Below, in pieces: positions 12,832 to 24,338 of a DNA stretch of 64,000 nucleotides. The DNA comes from Gigaspora margarita (taxonomy: Eukaryota > Glomeromycota > Glomeromycetes > Diversisporales > Gigasporaceae): positions 84,152 through 148,151 of the forward strand of contig WTPW01000443.1 in the NCBI GenBank assembly GCA_009809945.1, in the 5' to 3' direction. The translations under genes were made by a program, and so were the position numbers. Positions within the stretch are counted from its first letter, which is position 1. The number at the start of each line of letters is the position of its first letter. The notes below the pieces were generated by a model. It was not told the DNA's origin. It was given only the letters and a program-made list of their open reading frames with translations, and did no database searches.

Positions 12832-14527
12832 GTAACACGCTGCAAACACTTATTTATACAGTTATGACCTAAATAACGAATCCATTTATCATCCTTTTGT
12901 TCAATAAGTGTTTTCATGAGATCTTTTCCATAGCAAGTTAAATAAAATTTATCCTTGATATTGCTTTTCAAAAACACATTGAAAAGCTCTTTATCACCAA
13001 ATTTAATATCTAAATTTTTAATGATTGTTTCATAACTTGAAGCAGGAAGAATTCTTCCTGAAGTTAAATTTTCAAAGCGAGATGAGAGATCTTTAAGCTT
13101 TAACTTTTCAAAATCAAAATCATCCAAGCGTTTGTTGTAATCATTCAATAATAGTGTAAAATAATTTCATCATTTTCAAGAATTTCACAATGTACTATAT
13201 AATTTTTACTATCAACATTTTTTAGCGATGGAAGAATATCCAGTTGTTTTTTAGCATTTTTCCATTTTGTTTTGCGAAAATTTTAATCATCTACTGTAAG
13301 CCTAACTGATTTATCATCTGATTCCAATTCCCAATTTCAAAATTTCCCTTCAAAAATTTTTTTACTACAGTAGGGTTATAATTTTTGCTATTTATAATTT
13401 CAGTTATAATATTAATTTCTTTTAGACGGAGCTGTAATACTTTTTGTTTGTCACCAAATTCTTTTCGTAAGAATTTGATCCAATCATCAGAATTAACAGG
13501 GGCTAATTCTTTAATTGACAATTTTCCATCAATGAAATAGATTATTTTATCAGATCGAATTATATATGGTTCCTGAATTTGATCCTCTTCGATATTTTCA
13601 AAAAGATCACTCGCATCTATTGTAGTTTCGAGGCTGTAAGGGTCCATTAAATTATATTGTCCACCCGCAATATATAATAATCTTTCTCCCTTTTGAGAAG
13701 CGATCAAGTGAAATCTGTCTATTACCAATTGTGTAGTCACTGAAAATAAAAATTAAAAATTAATAAAAAAAATTTACATAATAGTTATTCATTTCAATAT
13801 GATACTTACTGAATAACAGGTTCATCCCAGTTTCAGTCGAAAAACTATATAAACGTGTTTCTTAGTTTCCTTGTTCTTTGCACATACTATTAATAATTCT
13901 TCATCATCACTAATTTCAATAGATTCAATTGTATAATTCCAATCAATTAAAATACGAGTTTTAATCGATAAATCTTCAATGTTCCACATCGTAAACCAAA
14001 GTTCCTTTAAGAGTAATATAAATTTGTTTAAAATATTGCAATTCAATCATATTGTCAATATGAATTGGCTTTCCGTCCGTTGAAAGTTTCCTTGACCAAT
14101 AAAAAGACCAAAGACTAATATGATTATCTTCTTGTAATTCAGCAATATGTTTTAAGTTAGGAGAACAGACTATTTCCAAAATTTCCTTATTTTGATTTTT
14201 ATCTGGAGCATCCTCGATTGAAATTTCAACATAAGAATTATCTGAATTAGATGTCATTACTAATTTTCTTTGATAAATTTTTAATAGAATAGTTAATTTT
14301 TCCAAATGATATTTATTGCATTGATGAGCAGGAAATTCACAAAAAAATATAGTAAGGATTTTTAATTGTTTTTGAAAATTTTGAAGATTAGTACTAAGCC
14401 ATAACTTATTAATAAATATTTGTGGCCATGCGATTTCTATGCTTTGTGCTTATCGCGTCTGGCACGTAAAATTGTTATATGGAGAACGTGGACAACTGCG
14501 TTCAGTTTAGTTCCAGTAGTTAGTTAC

Positions 14528-14646
14528 TACAGTATTACCACGAAATAAAGTGTAGGGGCGTTATTTCGAGGTTGCGGGCCGAATTAAGCTTAATTAGGCC
14601 GAAAGTTGTAATTTCACCCTGCGCGTTATTTCGCGGTAATACGGTA
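14528..14646. mobile_element. MITE with TACCGTATTACCGCGAAATAA-type TIR
   Basis: The left end TACAGTATTACCACGAAATA and the complement of the right end (TACCGTATTACCGCGAAATA) form about 21-bp TIRs with TA at the borders. The element is 119 bp. Its core GAATTAAGCTTAATTAGGCC is palindromic and is shared with 2266-2364. No coding sequence is present. Confidence 0.75.
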
Positions 14647-15825
14647 GTTATATATCGACGCGACGTAATTTGACAATAGATATATATAAATATTTTATCG
14701 ATACGGAATCATAAGCCTATGACATTAACGAGTAATCATTAAATTTTCAGTTTAAAATTGTCAATTTAAAAAGCTAATCATTAATTATAATTATCAAGAG
14801 TGAATTTGCATGCAATCACTTTATTTAATACTTTATTATTTTAATGGCATTTCTATTTATACAAAATAATGGTTTAGAATATCACTATAGCTTCAATTGA
14901 GAAAGCAATTTTTTTCGAGAGTGTCAAAGCGCATACAATTTCTAATCTTTATTAAATGTCGTTAGGTCATCCTTAAATATATGATTTCAGAAGCATTTAT
15001 ACATTAATATTCATATGGCTGTAACAGAACATTGAATAGATATATATTTTCACACTAATAGCCATAAATTTCATCTATGTACATGTTATGCGTCAATAAT
15101 TGATTCCGTCATTCAGGGATTGACGTATGTTATTTGCTGATTTTTACTGATCCATCAATAACCCGCATTATTGATGGAATGGGCTTATTAAATAAGTTTT
15201 ATGTTTAATAATGCATCAGTAAACGTATCAGTAAAAAATTAAATAAATTAATAAATGAAGTTCGTTAAATAATGGTCATTTCAATACATTCATAAATCAT
15301 TTTTTCTTTATTGATATTATGGAGCCGCATATATAGTTTTCTATCTCGGAATCCTTCGATAGAATATTAGAAAAACATGTCAATCAAAGAAAAATCAATC
15401 GAAGCTTAACGGATATTAATCGCTATAACTAATGTCTAAATGTGTTAAAAAATCCAAGCCTCAAGCGCAATCCAAAGCAAAAATACTGGATTACTGATTT
15501 TTTAAGATACTTAGCTTCATTAACTTAAACGGGATGAAAATAATTTGATAACACAAGGTGCCCAATAGAAAATTTTTATGAAGTGTTCTGTGCTGCGCAT
15601 CAGGCAACAGAACATGGAGGCCAAGAAAAAACTTGGAAAAAGTATCTATTTTTATTTAAATAATTTATATAAAAAAATTTATTTATTAGTCGATCGAGAT
15701 GTCACGCAGATCAGGTGAATAAATTTTTTACTATGAAATTTGAGTGATCGACACTCCTATGAAATTTTTGATTTAAAGAAATTCAATTTTGCACCGTTCA
15801 TCTTGCCATATATGAAAATGCGGTG
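14647..15825. other. Gene-free stretch
   Basis: No ORF of note is visible. A local fold around 15090-15240 pairs GCGTCAATAATTGATTCCG-like and ATTATTGATGGAAT-like segments. A short block at 15700-15760 (GATCGAGATGTCAC, TTTGAGTGATCGACACTCCT) resembles pieces near 2460-2510 and 20450-20465, so it is repeat-derived. Confidence 0.4.
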
Positions 15826-15920
15826 TACCGTATTACCGCGAAATAATGCGCACCTGCGCGGTGATTCGATCACCTGCGCGCTATTTTGAGTGCGCGCATG
15901 TGTGCTATTTTGAGGTAACT
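15826..15920. mobile_element. Left end of a TACCGTATTACCGCGAAATAA-type element, partner end unclear
   Basis: TACCGTATTACCGCGAAATA at the left border matches the TIR of the MITE at 14528-14646. It is followed by repeated GCGCGCTATTTTG motifs. A matching right end (TTATTTCGCGGTAATATGGT) occurs at 16702-16722, but the GCGCGCTATTTTG blocks near both ends point the same way, so one element or two cannot be decided. An (AT)n tract lies at 15961-15985. Confidence 0.5.
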
Positions 15921-16356
15921 CGATTTTTAATCCTGTACCGGCGCTGAAAATCTAAACCTTAATATATATATATATATATATATAGGAACAATTTACCTAT
16001 TGTTGAACTTCTACGTAGCGATAGTAAAAAGGGAATTATTTATTGTTTAAAACCTGCACATATATAAGTATCGACTGTAGATTTATGATCTTATTTTTCT
16101 TTGTTCTTTGGCATCATTACGCAGCACTCTAAGGCCATTATAGTTCTAACTTTAAAAAGAATGTGCGTAAAACATTCGTTTATTATCAAAAATTATATTC
16201 CAGTATTAAATCAAAAAGAATGGCTGTAACAATTTATTATCCTGCTAGAATAAGGGTAGCGCTAATTGAACATTAATGATAGTTATTCTTGAAGCAATTA
16301 AAGCTAAAAAGAATAAATATGAAGCATTCGTTGAACACCTTTGTTATACATTCGAT

Positions 16357-16588
16357 TATAGCTGATTTGAAAATTAGTGGTACACTTGAAAATTTCTCAT
16401 ATTTGAAACCTTTCAGTTTCGTCTTTATGAATCATCTAACTCTTCAGAAATCGCATTGCCATTATCAGACCAAAGTTCCGAAGACTGTGATGGTTTCCGA
16501 AGAGTCAGATGATTCATAAGACGAAACCGAAAGGTTTCAAAAACAAGAAAATTTTTCAAGTGTTCCACTAATTTTCAAATCAGTTGTA
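16357..16588. mobile_element. Palindromic MITE (TIR TACAGCTGATTTGAAAATTA), copy 1
   Basis: The left end TATAGCTGATTTGAAAATTA pairs with the complement of CAAATCAGTTGTA. The arms stay inverted along the element: GAAACCTTTC.GTTTCGTC against GACGAAACCGAAAGGTTTC, and TCTTCAGAAATCGC against the TTTCCGAAGAGTCAGATGA side. TA borders suggest a Tc1/mariner-type origin. A second copy is at 56548-56773. The short + strand ORF that crosses it is an artefact of the palindrome. Confidence 0.85.
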
Positions 16589-16601
16589 AATAGTATTCTA
16601 T

Positions 16602-16722
16602 ATATGGTGCGCGCTATTTTGGGACGCGCATGGGCGTTATTTCGAAACCAAGTATGCTATTTTTAGGAGATGCAATTTTCAAAATAATGCCCATGATCGT
16701 TATTTCGCGGTAATATGGTAAT
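16602..16722. mobile_element. Element fragment ending in TTATTTCGCGGTAATATGGT
   Basis: It shares GGCGTTATTTCGA...TGCTATTTTTAGG-like blocks and the right terminus with 56938-57055. The terminus is the inverse of the TACCGTATTACCGCGAAATAA end. The left end is not defined. Confidence 0.55.
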
Positions 16723-18985
16723 AGTTAAATGTGTATGTGAACTAGATTGCATCAATTTTTGGATTAGATCGTTCAATTTTTGTAGCATGTGTTGTGAGAT
16801 CTGCAGTCAAAATTTCCTTGCAATTCCGAGAAAGGAAAAATCTCATCCACCCATTTTTATAAGATATTAATATTGAAATTGATATTGAAATTGATATACT
16901 GTATAGCAATAGCTATCATCCTCATTATGTATTAATGTTAGTTGTTACTTAGCTAAAAATAAAAAAAAATCTGATACAACATTATTAACTTTTTAATTAA
17001 ATTACAAATATGCAATAGCAATTCTAATTTTTGGTTTTTTCTTATCAGATTTTTTACTGGACAGATTAAATGATAATCACTGATCGTCAAAGCCATAAAT
17101 AAATGATCGTAGCGAGAGTTTTATAATCATTTCTGCATTTGTATTACAATCATATGATTGTGGGCCATAATCGATAACAATCTTCTAGAACTTCAAAATC
17201 ATGAGGCCATAATTTTAAAACGTAATATAAAATAGTATTTAATCTAATATCGTGAAGTTTAACATTAGCAAAACGATTTAATTATATCATATCAAATCAG
17301 TTTTTGACTCGAATTATGATCAAAAATCTTTGAAGACCAATTCGTTCATTCGATAATTTCCATTCGGGTGAAAAATTTTGATAAGAATATTGTGACTATA
17401 CCAGGAACAAAGTGATATGTAATATTACGAAGTATATGGTTACTAAGGCATTTTTAATGGCAAAATCTCAACTAATTGAACAATTCATTAAATGCAGTAA
17501 AAACGTGAATTCCTACACTTAATCATCATGATATACTATATTTATCTATTGTATAAGAATTGTTTAACCAAATGTCGCTTTAACAGGTTTCTTGTCTTGA
17601 TTAAACTGCATGATGATCACTATAAAAAATGTCTTTGTTTTATTATTGTCTTTAGGAATTGCACTAACTAAATATGTTATAAACGCATTTCGATGTCACA
17701 TCATAGATAGATACAAATGGAGATTGAGGAAAATTCTAATTTAAAACTTGATTGCTTATAAAATTTAATTGTATATCCAGTGTCTATGAGCTTGCTAGAG
17801 CAACACCTCAAAATTCACTAATAATCAACATCACAATCATGGCTGTCGCAGCATATAATCAATTGGTTAATTATTATTAACCAAACGAGGACATGTGTAG
17901 CAAAGAATTTATAATCATTTCTAAATTTAGATATATCATATGACCATAGGACTTATTTTGCGGTGTGTTTATTAGTAAGATGAAAAAAATTTTAAAGTTT
18001 GAGCAAGGCCGAGCGAAGCGAGGCCATAAGATATACCAAAGAATTAAATTTATTTGATTAAAGGTCAAATTACATCTATCGTAAAATCGTCTGATTGAAA
18101 TTCTGCAATTAGCTAAACTGTACAATGATTTTCAAATTTTCTTGTATAAATCTCGAATAATGTCAGCAAAATCTTGCCACATTCTAATGGGCTGTGCTAG
18201 TGTGGTATACTGTTACTGTTATTGTGCTTAAGCGAGCATACCATTTTGAGAACTTGCAGGGGTCCCAAAAAATCCATGTTGGAATACTTCAAAGTACATC
18301 AGAATCATGGTCGGCTGGATCGGAATTGGTCAGCCCCAAGATCATAAAAAATTTTACTAATAAAACATCCATTCATTAAGTAAAAAATGTTCAGTTGATA
18401 ATTTTACTATACAACCTACTAACAACTTGGGCTAAACATCGATCTAGATCTGATGTATCTGACCTAGAATTTTGGTAAAATTCCCATTTGAGATGAATTC
18501 TGAATTTACGCCAATTTTTAATTGACACGTATTATTTCTCAATTTTCACTGATCGTGAAATGACCTAGTGATGCAGGCATGAGACTGCAGCAACATAATA
18601 AACTACTAAATATAAAATGGGCGGCAAAGCTGCCCGCATATGCAATTTCTAGTTTCATAGTAAATTGCAACGGTAGGCCATTTTAATCATTATTTTCAGT
18701 AGTTTCATAAAAAAAATGCATTCTGGACAACGTGAATAATTCAGATACACAAATACTTTATTATCCTTATATTTAAATTAAGAAAAATAATAAACTCGAA
18801 AAGAATCTTGTCTTCGAAGATGCCCTTTTGTTTCATAATCTATGTAAGTCAAACCCACTACAGCACAATAATAAGCTAAGTTACCGGTAAACTTCTGCAC
18901 TGAAATTTTAAAACCACTTAACAATATAAACTTACAAAACTGTTAGCAGCCTATTTTTAGTTTGAGTGAGAAGGAAAAGTATTGA
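16723..18985. other. Gene-free stretch
   Basis: No supported coding sequence. The short ORFs at about 17877-18125 (minus) and 18194-18379 (plus) show no recognisable domain, splice structure or paralogue. GAGCGAAGCGAGGCC near 18010 is a small G-rich island. The block at 18650-18800 resembles 2510-2700. Confidence 0.4.
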
Positions 18986-18989
18986 AGGA

Positions 18990-19225
18990 CGCATTTTGCA
19001 AGAACACTACATTGACTTCTCTGGATCTTGGTTGGAATGAAACTTGGAGCTGAGAGAAGAAAGTATACCAAATTTGATTCTCTGGGTCTTAGTCAGAATA
19101 AAAAACTTGAAAGAAAGACCACTATGTTGATTTCACTAGAACTTGGAATAATAAACTTGGATCAGAGGGTAGAAAAAACATCACGCTGACTTCTCTGATT
19201 CTTGGAATCATAAATTTAGATACTA
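18990..19225. repeat. Degenerate minisatellite, about four units of roughly 57 bp
   Basis: Four diverged direct units recur, each with a TTGAcTTCtCTgGaTCTTGG-like start, an AAACTTGGA-like middle and a GA-rich end. The array has no continuous ORF and no TIR. Confidence 0.55.
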
Positions 19226-19337
19226 TGTTAACAGATAATTTTATTATTTTTATCCTCATTTTATTCTGTTTACATCGATTTATGAGCAATTTGAAATTTT
19301 TTTTTAATTAGTTATTTAACAATTAAATTATTCTTGT

Positions 19338-19396
19338 ATCAGAATAGTAGTGTAAAGATCAGAATAGTAGTGTAAAGATCAGAATAGTAATGTAAT
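19338..19396. repeat. Minisatellite, three copies of a 20-bp unit
   Basis: The unit ATCAGAATAGTAGTGTAAAG is repeated about three times in tandem, the last copy with one substitution. Confidence 0.85.
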
Positions 19397-19711
19397 TTGA
19401 ACATTATTGATTAATAAAATTTATTAAAATTTATCAATATGCTATGAATATAAATTTTACATCATAAGTATAAATAGCACTAGTTAACTTTGCTAACTAC
19501 ATCTATTAACTGTACTAAGCGATTTTTCTACTAAATAAAAAACAAACAAAAAAATAGAATTTTCACTTTTTTTTATTGAAAATAGTATTACTACATATAC
19601 TGCATTTTTATTATTCACACCAAAATTAATCTTGTAATTATTCTAGTCGATACAATAATACCACTAATCGGGTTCATTATAAGAAAATTGGTATCAAGCT
19701 AATCGTATAGA

Positions 19712-19945
19712 TAAGAAAAGAGACGAATTTGACAAAAAAAATAACAGACACAAAAAATTAATTATCTCATGAACTATAGATCAGAATTATATAATTTTGG
19801 TACTGTTTGATTTGTCTTAATAAGACAAATCGAACAGTATCAAAATTATACAATTCTGATCAATTGTTCATGAGATAATTAATTTTTTGTGTCTGTTATT
19901 TTTTTTGTCAAATTCGTCCCTTTTCTTAGCACCAGGCCCATATTA
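19712..19945. mobile_element. Palindromic MITE related to 48926-49536
   Basis: Long, nearly perfect inverted arms run from GAAAAGAGACGAATTTGACA (left) to its complement (right) and continue through AATAACAGACACAAAAAATT and TTAATTATCTCATGAAC. The centre is AATAAGACAAATCGAACAG. The right border GCACCAGGCCCATA resembles the GCACCTGGTCCATA border of the element at 48926-49536. Confidence 0.75.
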
Positions 19946-20387
19946 TGAATTCTTGTAAAGCATTGTTGGTGTAATAAATTATAATACAGAGAAAGTATAA
20001 ATAATAGAAGAATATAATTTTGCCATGAATATAGGTTGCTATATATTAAAAAAAAAACCTTATTAGCAAAATTGCAATCTATATACTACAAAATTGTTTT
20101 GCTCAATTTACTCTATATTTTTATAAGATACCCTTCTTTCAAAGATGCATTTCACAGAAAGTTCTCACCCGTGCACATTTAACAAGCTATTTTAAACATC
20201 AAGATCTTGAAAACTCCAAAAGAATCTTGTGAAAGAAGGCAAAATAATTGCCCATCATTGAAGGGATCTTACATTACCTGGTAACGTCAGTTTTTCATAT
20301 TCTTTATACCGTTTGATTCGTTGAAATTCTGGCAACCTATTTGTTTTAAGAAACGTTATATGCTGTAACTAACTTGGGGAGAAAATT

Positions 20388-20708
20388 TTAAAAACGTGAT
20401 TTCGTCGATTTGTGTAATTTATGAAAATCATATGATAAAAAATTAGGTGTGACATCTCGATCGACTGTTATATATTTTTTAAGATACGGGTTAGATATTG
20501 CTATATCTATATTCCATAACAAATAGTTGAGGATGCAATTCGTGAATGTAGAGTGTGTTACCAGACGAGCAATAAAAGAGTTCCACCAATGCGACCAATT
20601 GTTTCTGAAGGTTTTTTGAATCATGAGCGTTGTTGAAAAAGTTTTTTTTTCAAAAAAAATGGAATTTGCTTTAATTCTTCGTATATTTGCATTACATTTA
20701 GTTAACAT
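20388..20708 (-). CDS. Unrecognised ORF fragment, 106 codons
   Basis: The ORF is open for 106 codons with a mixed amino acid composition (several Trp, for example NNWSHWWNSF), which is less low-complexity than the other short ORFs here. I do not recognise a domain with confidence. No introns, promoter or flanking exons could be assigned. The stretch ATCTCGATCGACTGTTAT inside it resembles a block near 15700, so it may be part of a dispersed element and not a host gene. Confidence 0.25.
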   Translation of the reverse strand: MLTKCNANIRRIKANSIFFEKKTFSTTLMIQKTFRNNWSHWWNSFIARLVTHSTFTNCILNYLLWNIDIAISNPYLKKYITVDRDVTPNFLSYDFHKLHKSTKSRF

Positions 20709-22174
20709 TTAGCATAGATTCCAGTGTTTATTATGCTATTATTATGATTACTTATAATAATGATATTTCATTCTAAATGCGAAATATATATATGTTTTTA
20801 AAGAAACTCTTTAATCTTTATATAATAATAACATTCTAAATACGATATTTTTATTTTAAAAAATGCTTTAATATTTATATTGGCAAAATTCATATCGATA
20901 CCAATTTCAAAGAATAACATACGTTATTCTTGGATTCACAAATATTCCATGTCGATCCTTGAATGACAGGAATCAATAAACGACGCATAACATACATGCG
21001 TTTCAATTCAAATCGTAACACCGGTGTTATATTCGGTGGAAAGACTTATGATCCTTGCTGCAAAACCGAATGAATTAGGCTAACCATTGTTTTGAGTGAG
21101 ATTTAGAGGTTTGAAAAAAACTGTGAAATTTAATGGTTGGTTCAATTTACAAACAAGGTCATATGCTAGAATTCAGTTCACTGGTTAAATTGATTGGTTG
21201 TTGTTGTATTCTATTTTTAGGGCGTTATCAAATATAAAAAGACCTCCATTTTTGCACTACATAAATTTTTATTTTATCTTATTTCATTTTAATCCACAAC
21301 AATAATCATTGTGTAAATATAGTGAATTAAAGCTAAATTAGCTGTAAACCTTGTTTATTAGTAAATATTTATGACCGCAACCTTAACTATTATCAAAAAA
21401 AATTTTAAATTTAAGAAATAACATATAGGAATAGATCGTTAGCTAGTGTTATGGCACTTTCTTATGCACCAATGACGCTTTCCAGTACAGTCAACTCTAA
21501 AATTTATGAAAAAGCTGTAAGTAAAACATCAAAGTTGCGGCGATTGAAAACCTGTTTTTAAGACTAAAGAACCTGACCGGACCGGACCAATCTAATCTAC
21601 ATTAAATTACAGCTATATTAATAATCATTAAAAACAACTGATAAACGTGTTTGTTGTATCTGGTTCGCACGAAAATTTATGGAAAAGTCTGCTCTTGTCA
21701 AGACTTTTTTCGCAAATATGCTATACGAATAGGCGTTACTATTAAACAAGTTAAATATAATCGTTAATTGTCGATTGGCTTAAGGATAAAATTTCAACGA
21801 TCAAAGAATTTATTAATATTTATCAAGAATATATTATATGAAAAATTGATAAATGTAAAAAAATTTATATATTCATATTATCTCTATAAAATTGAAAAAT
21901 TTTACTTAGCACGATGATTAAAATTTAGATCAAGAAAAGGATCAGAACGAAAAGTTGAAAGTAACGAAAGTATCGAAGCAGTGGATTTAACAATCAAACC
22001 CTGAATTGCAAACGAAAATAAGTGTAATCCAACCTTAGAAATGTTTACAATTTTATTATTTTTATGCGTAAAACTTTGATATCAGTTGAATAGTTATGAA
22101 AAATAAATAATTTGCAATAGAAAAAAATTATTAAATTGATCGAATTTTTGGATTAAAAGCCTTAAAATTTAATT
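20709..22174. other. Gene-free stretch
   Basis: No coding region, TIR or RNA gene is apparent. The sequence is AT-rich with a few higher-complexity islands, such as CTGACCGGACCGGACC near 21573. Confidence 0.4.
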
Positions 22175-23476
22175 TATGGCGCTTTCCAATAAAGTGTGAC
22201 ACCATGATTGCATGATGATGATAAAGAGGAATCTCCTAGATTCTAATAGTGAATCAGATTTTGGGAATCTATATGAAATTATATAGAATTGTATACATTT
22301 TTTATATACAATTATTTTTTTAATCATGTTTTGATCAGTGATCGATATAAAAAATAATTATTACATATTTCAGTATAAAGCTATTATATTTATTTTTTTT
22401 ATATATGTAATACATTTCTCTTGGTAAATAACTAAAATGGCCGATGTTCAAGAGACCAAATTAAAGTATCGTCGAGAGCTTGTTTTAGTCGTCGGAAATG
22501 CATGTTTTGTGGAATTNATTTGCAATATAATAATTATATTTCATACCATTTGAGAAATCACAAATTTTTTAAAAAATTTCTTTGGTGCAACTACCCTCCA
22601 TAATTTTAATTGCAATAATGCAATCTAACAAAAGTGTTGATAAAAGTGTATAACGTTTTCCACGGAGAAATACTACTTTTTTAACAGCCCTTGTATTCAT
22701 TACAGAATAACCATACCCTCGAGAAATAGTGCGTTCATCCTTTGACGATTCATCTAAAAAAACTAATTGATTACTTTTTTATTGAGAACCAATTCGGGCC
22801 ACAAAGGCACTTAGAAGTAATTCATTATGTTCCTTTGCAGCTTTATCAACTATAATTTTTTTTAAAAAATACATTATTTATATGAATTAATTTATATCGA
22901 TATAAATAAATTAAATACTTTTTTTCGTGTTATTCCAAAATAAGCTAATGATGCCACATAAGAAATTGAGACACTTTTGCCACGCCGAATTTCCATTTGT
23001 GTAAATATAGATCCGGATTTTCTTGTATAATATTTCGTAACACCTGTAATATAAAATATAGAATTTTAATAAATACTATGTACATAAGTTATAACAAATA
23101 ATCTTACACCTACGTTCATATTATCTCGGTTAAAAGTTTCAGGCCTTCCATGTACTTTCTGCCATGGATTGTTTATAGTTCCCCATTTTTTATATAGCCG
23201 TAATACTTTTCTTACCAGACTTTCACAAACATAAAGAAGGTTTGCAACTTGTGTTACTGAATAATTATCATAATGTAGATATATTATACGCCATTTCAAA
23301 TCATTACTATAAGCAGAGGGCATGCTAACGAAGGCTTTTTTAACATTATGGTAACGGTAATATACTAGAATCTGTAAGAGAGAGAACTAAAAAATCTGAC
23401 AAGAATCAGTTGATTTCACGTGATTTCACATGACATCATGATCTGCAGATGTCACACTTTATTGCAAAACGCTATA
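22175..23476 (-). mobile_element. Tc1/mariner element, decayed, with TA target-site duplication
   Basis: The left end TATGGCGCTTTCCAATAAAG and the complement of the right end (TATAGCGTTTTGCAATAAAG) form TIRs that continue into TGTGACA. TA lies at both borders. The element is about 1.3 kb, a normal size for the superfamily. A damaged minus-strand transposase occupies 22540-23323. A short + strand stretch at 22438 (MADVQETKLKYRRELVLVV) sits between the transposase remnant and the left TIR; it does not look like transposase and may be inserted or captured sequence. An N at 22517 falls in this part. Confidence 0.88.
22540..23323 (-). pseudogene. Tc1/mariner DDE_3-type transposase remnant
   Basis: The N-terminal part (start at 23323) reads SNDLKWRIIYLHYDNYSVTQ and then VANLLYVCESLVRKVLRLYK, a homeodomain-like helix-turn-helix of the IS630/Tc1 type. 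After a short interruption a VSISYVASLAYFGITRKK-like segment follows. The catalytic region contains LVFLDESSKDERTISRGYGY, then RGKRYTLL and DCIIAIKIMEGSCTKE. This is the DDE_3 pattern, with the second catalytic Asp in FLDES. Stop codons occur (for example just before KSNQLVFLDES), and sequence after ISQMV, where the last catalytic residue would lie, is missing. No active protein can be made. Confidence 0.85.
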
Positions 23477-24180
23477 AGTTTAGTTGTTAATAGAATTGTC
23501 TAATGATTGTTGCCATCACTTTGTAAATTATTTCTTTGGCTTAAAAGAAATATTTATAAAAGTCATTAGCCTAATTTAATATATTTTATGATGCCATTCT
23601 TTTGCCAAATCCAAATATTTATCAGTCCCTATCCCATTCTTATAACATCTCGCAAGATTGCACTGCCCGGAAGGTTCAATCGCAATTTTATAATGTTCGG
23701 ATGCTTTGTTTTTATTTTTTTTCTTCTATTATTCCAAGCTCATAACAATTCCCAAATTATTCGTGCAGAAATGCTCTTTTTTCTGTAATTCTTTAAAATG
23801 TTTAAATACTTTTGCTTATCCTTTTCCGTATATTATAAATAGCAAACCCTAGAGCATTTGTTGATCAAAAAGAAATTTGCTGCAAAATAAATTGTTGAAA
23901 AAAGATGGTTTGTCGGTAAAATGGATTTTAAAAAAATTTCTTGTCAGTAAATGAATTTTCTCGGAAACTGTGTTAAAAGTTTATCTGAAAAATATATGTC
24001 GATAAAATGGTGAATCCAAATATAATAGACTGGAAGTGTAGTTTGAAGAATAAGGAACTCAGTGATGTTTTCGTATTCATCACATTACATGATACACACA
24101 TGGACTAGTATGTAAATTTTACAAAACGAAAACTCCAATGGCGGAGTCAAAACCAACTATCAGAATTTGTCAAGCAACAA
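23477..24180. other. Intergenic region upstream of the channel-like gene
   Basis: No supported gene; a 66-codon + strand ORF at 23588 is Phe/Ile-rich and shows no domain. The region separates the Tc1/mariner element from the promoter of the gene at 24339. Confidence 0.4.
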
Positions 24181-24182
24181 AG

Positions 24183-24190
24183 TATATAAG
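24183..24190 (+). promoter_or_regulatory. TATA-like box upstream of the channel-like gene
   Basis: TATATAAG lies about 150 bp before the start codon on the coding strand. Distance and sequence fit a TATA box with a leader of roughly 100 nt. The AT-rich background makes chance matches likely. Confidence 0.4.
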
Positions 24191-24338
24191 GTCACATTGC
24201 CACAATTATTTTTAAATATTTACAGACAGCTATGGCTTAGTTCGAATCTTCAGAAATTCAGTCTTACCCTTTTATAACGATTTATCCTAAAATATTTGAA
24301 AAACTGCATTATAATCCATCAAATGCATATAATTAGAA

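Larger units (their letters stand above)
9132..14257 (-). pseudogene. Decayed paralogue of the WD40-like/ion-channel gene at 24339-28205
   Basis: Minus-strand fragments align in order with the intact gene. The start (MTSNSDNSYVEIS) at 14257 is followed by the SPNLKHIAELQEDNHISLWS block. An internal deletion of roughly 85 residues plus intron 1 joins this to an IDNMIELQYFKQIYIT segment. A frameshift near 14000 precedes a MWNIEDLSIKTRILIDWN segment. The exon 3 start (QLVIDRFHLIASQKGERLL) lies at 13740. Further exon 3 pieces are at 12822-13148 and 12095-12364, then membrane and pore exons at 10129-10359 and 9803-10198. A final tail with the KNDIKDLKGSIKSSENK-like reading ends in TAA at 9132. Two mobile elements, at 12432-12831 and 10834-12039, interrupt exon 3 homology. 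The pore fragment keeps a longer turret (including PSYSTDPNDLWNLATTYNSG) than the intact paralogue. With several frameshifts and two insertions it cannot encode a full protein. Confidence 0.85.
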
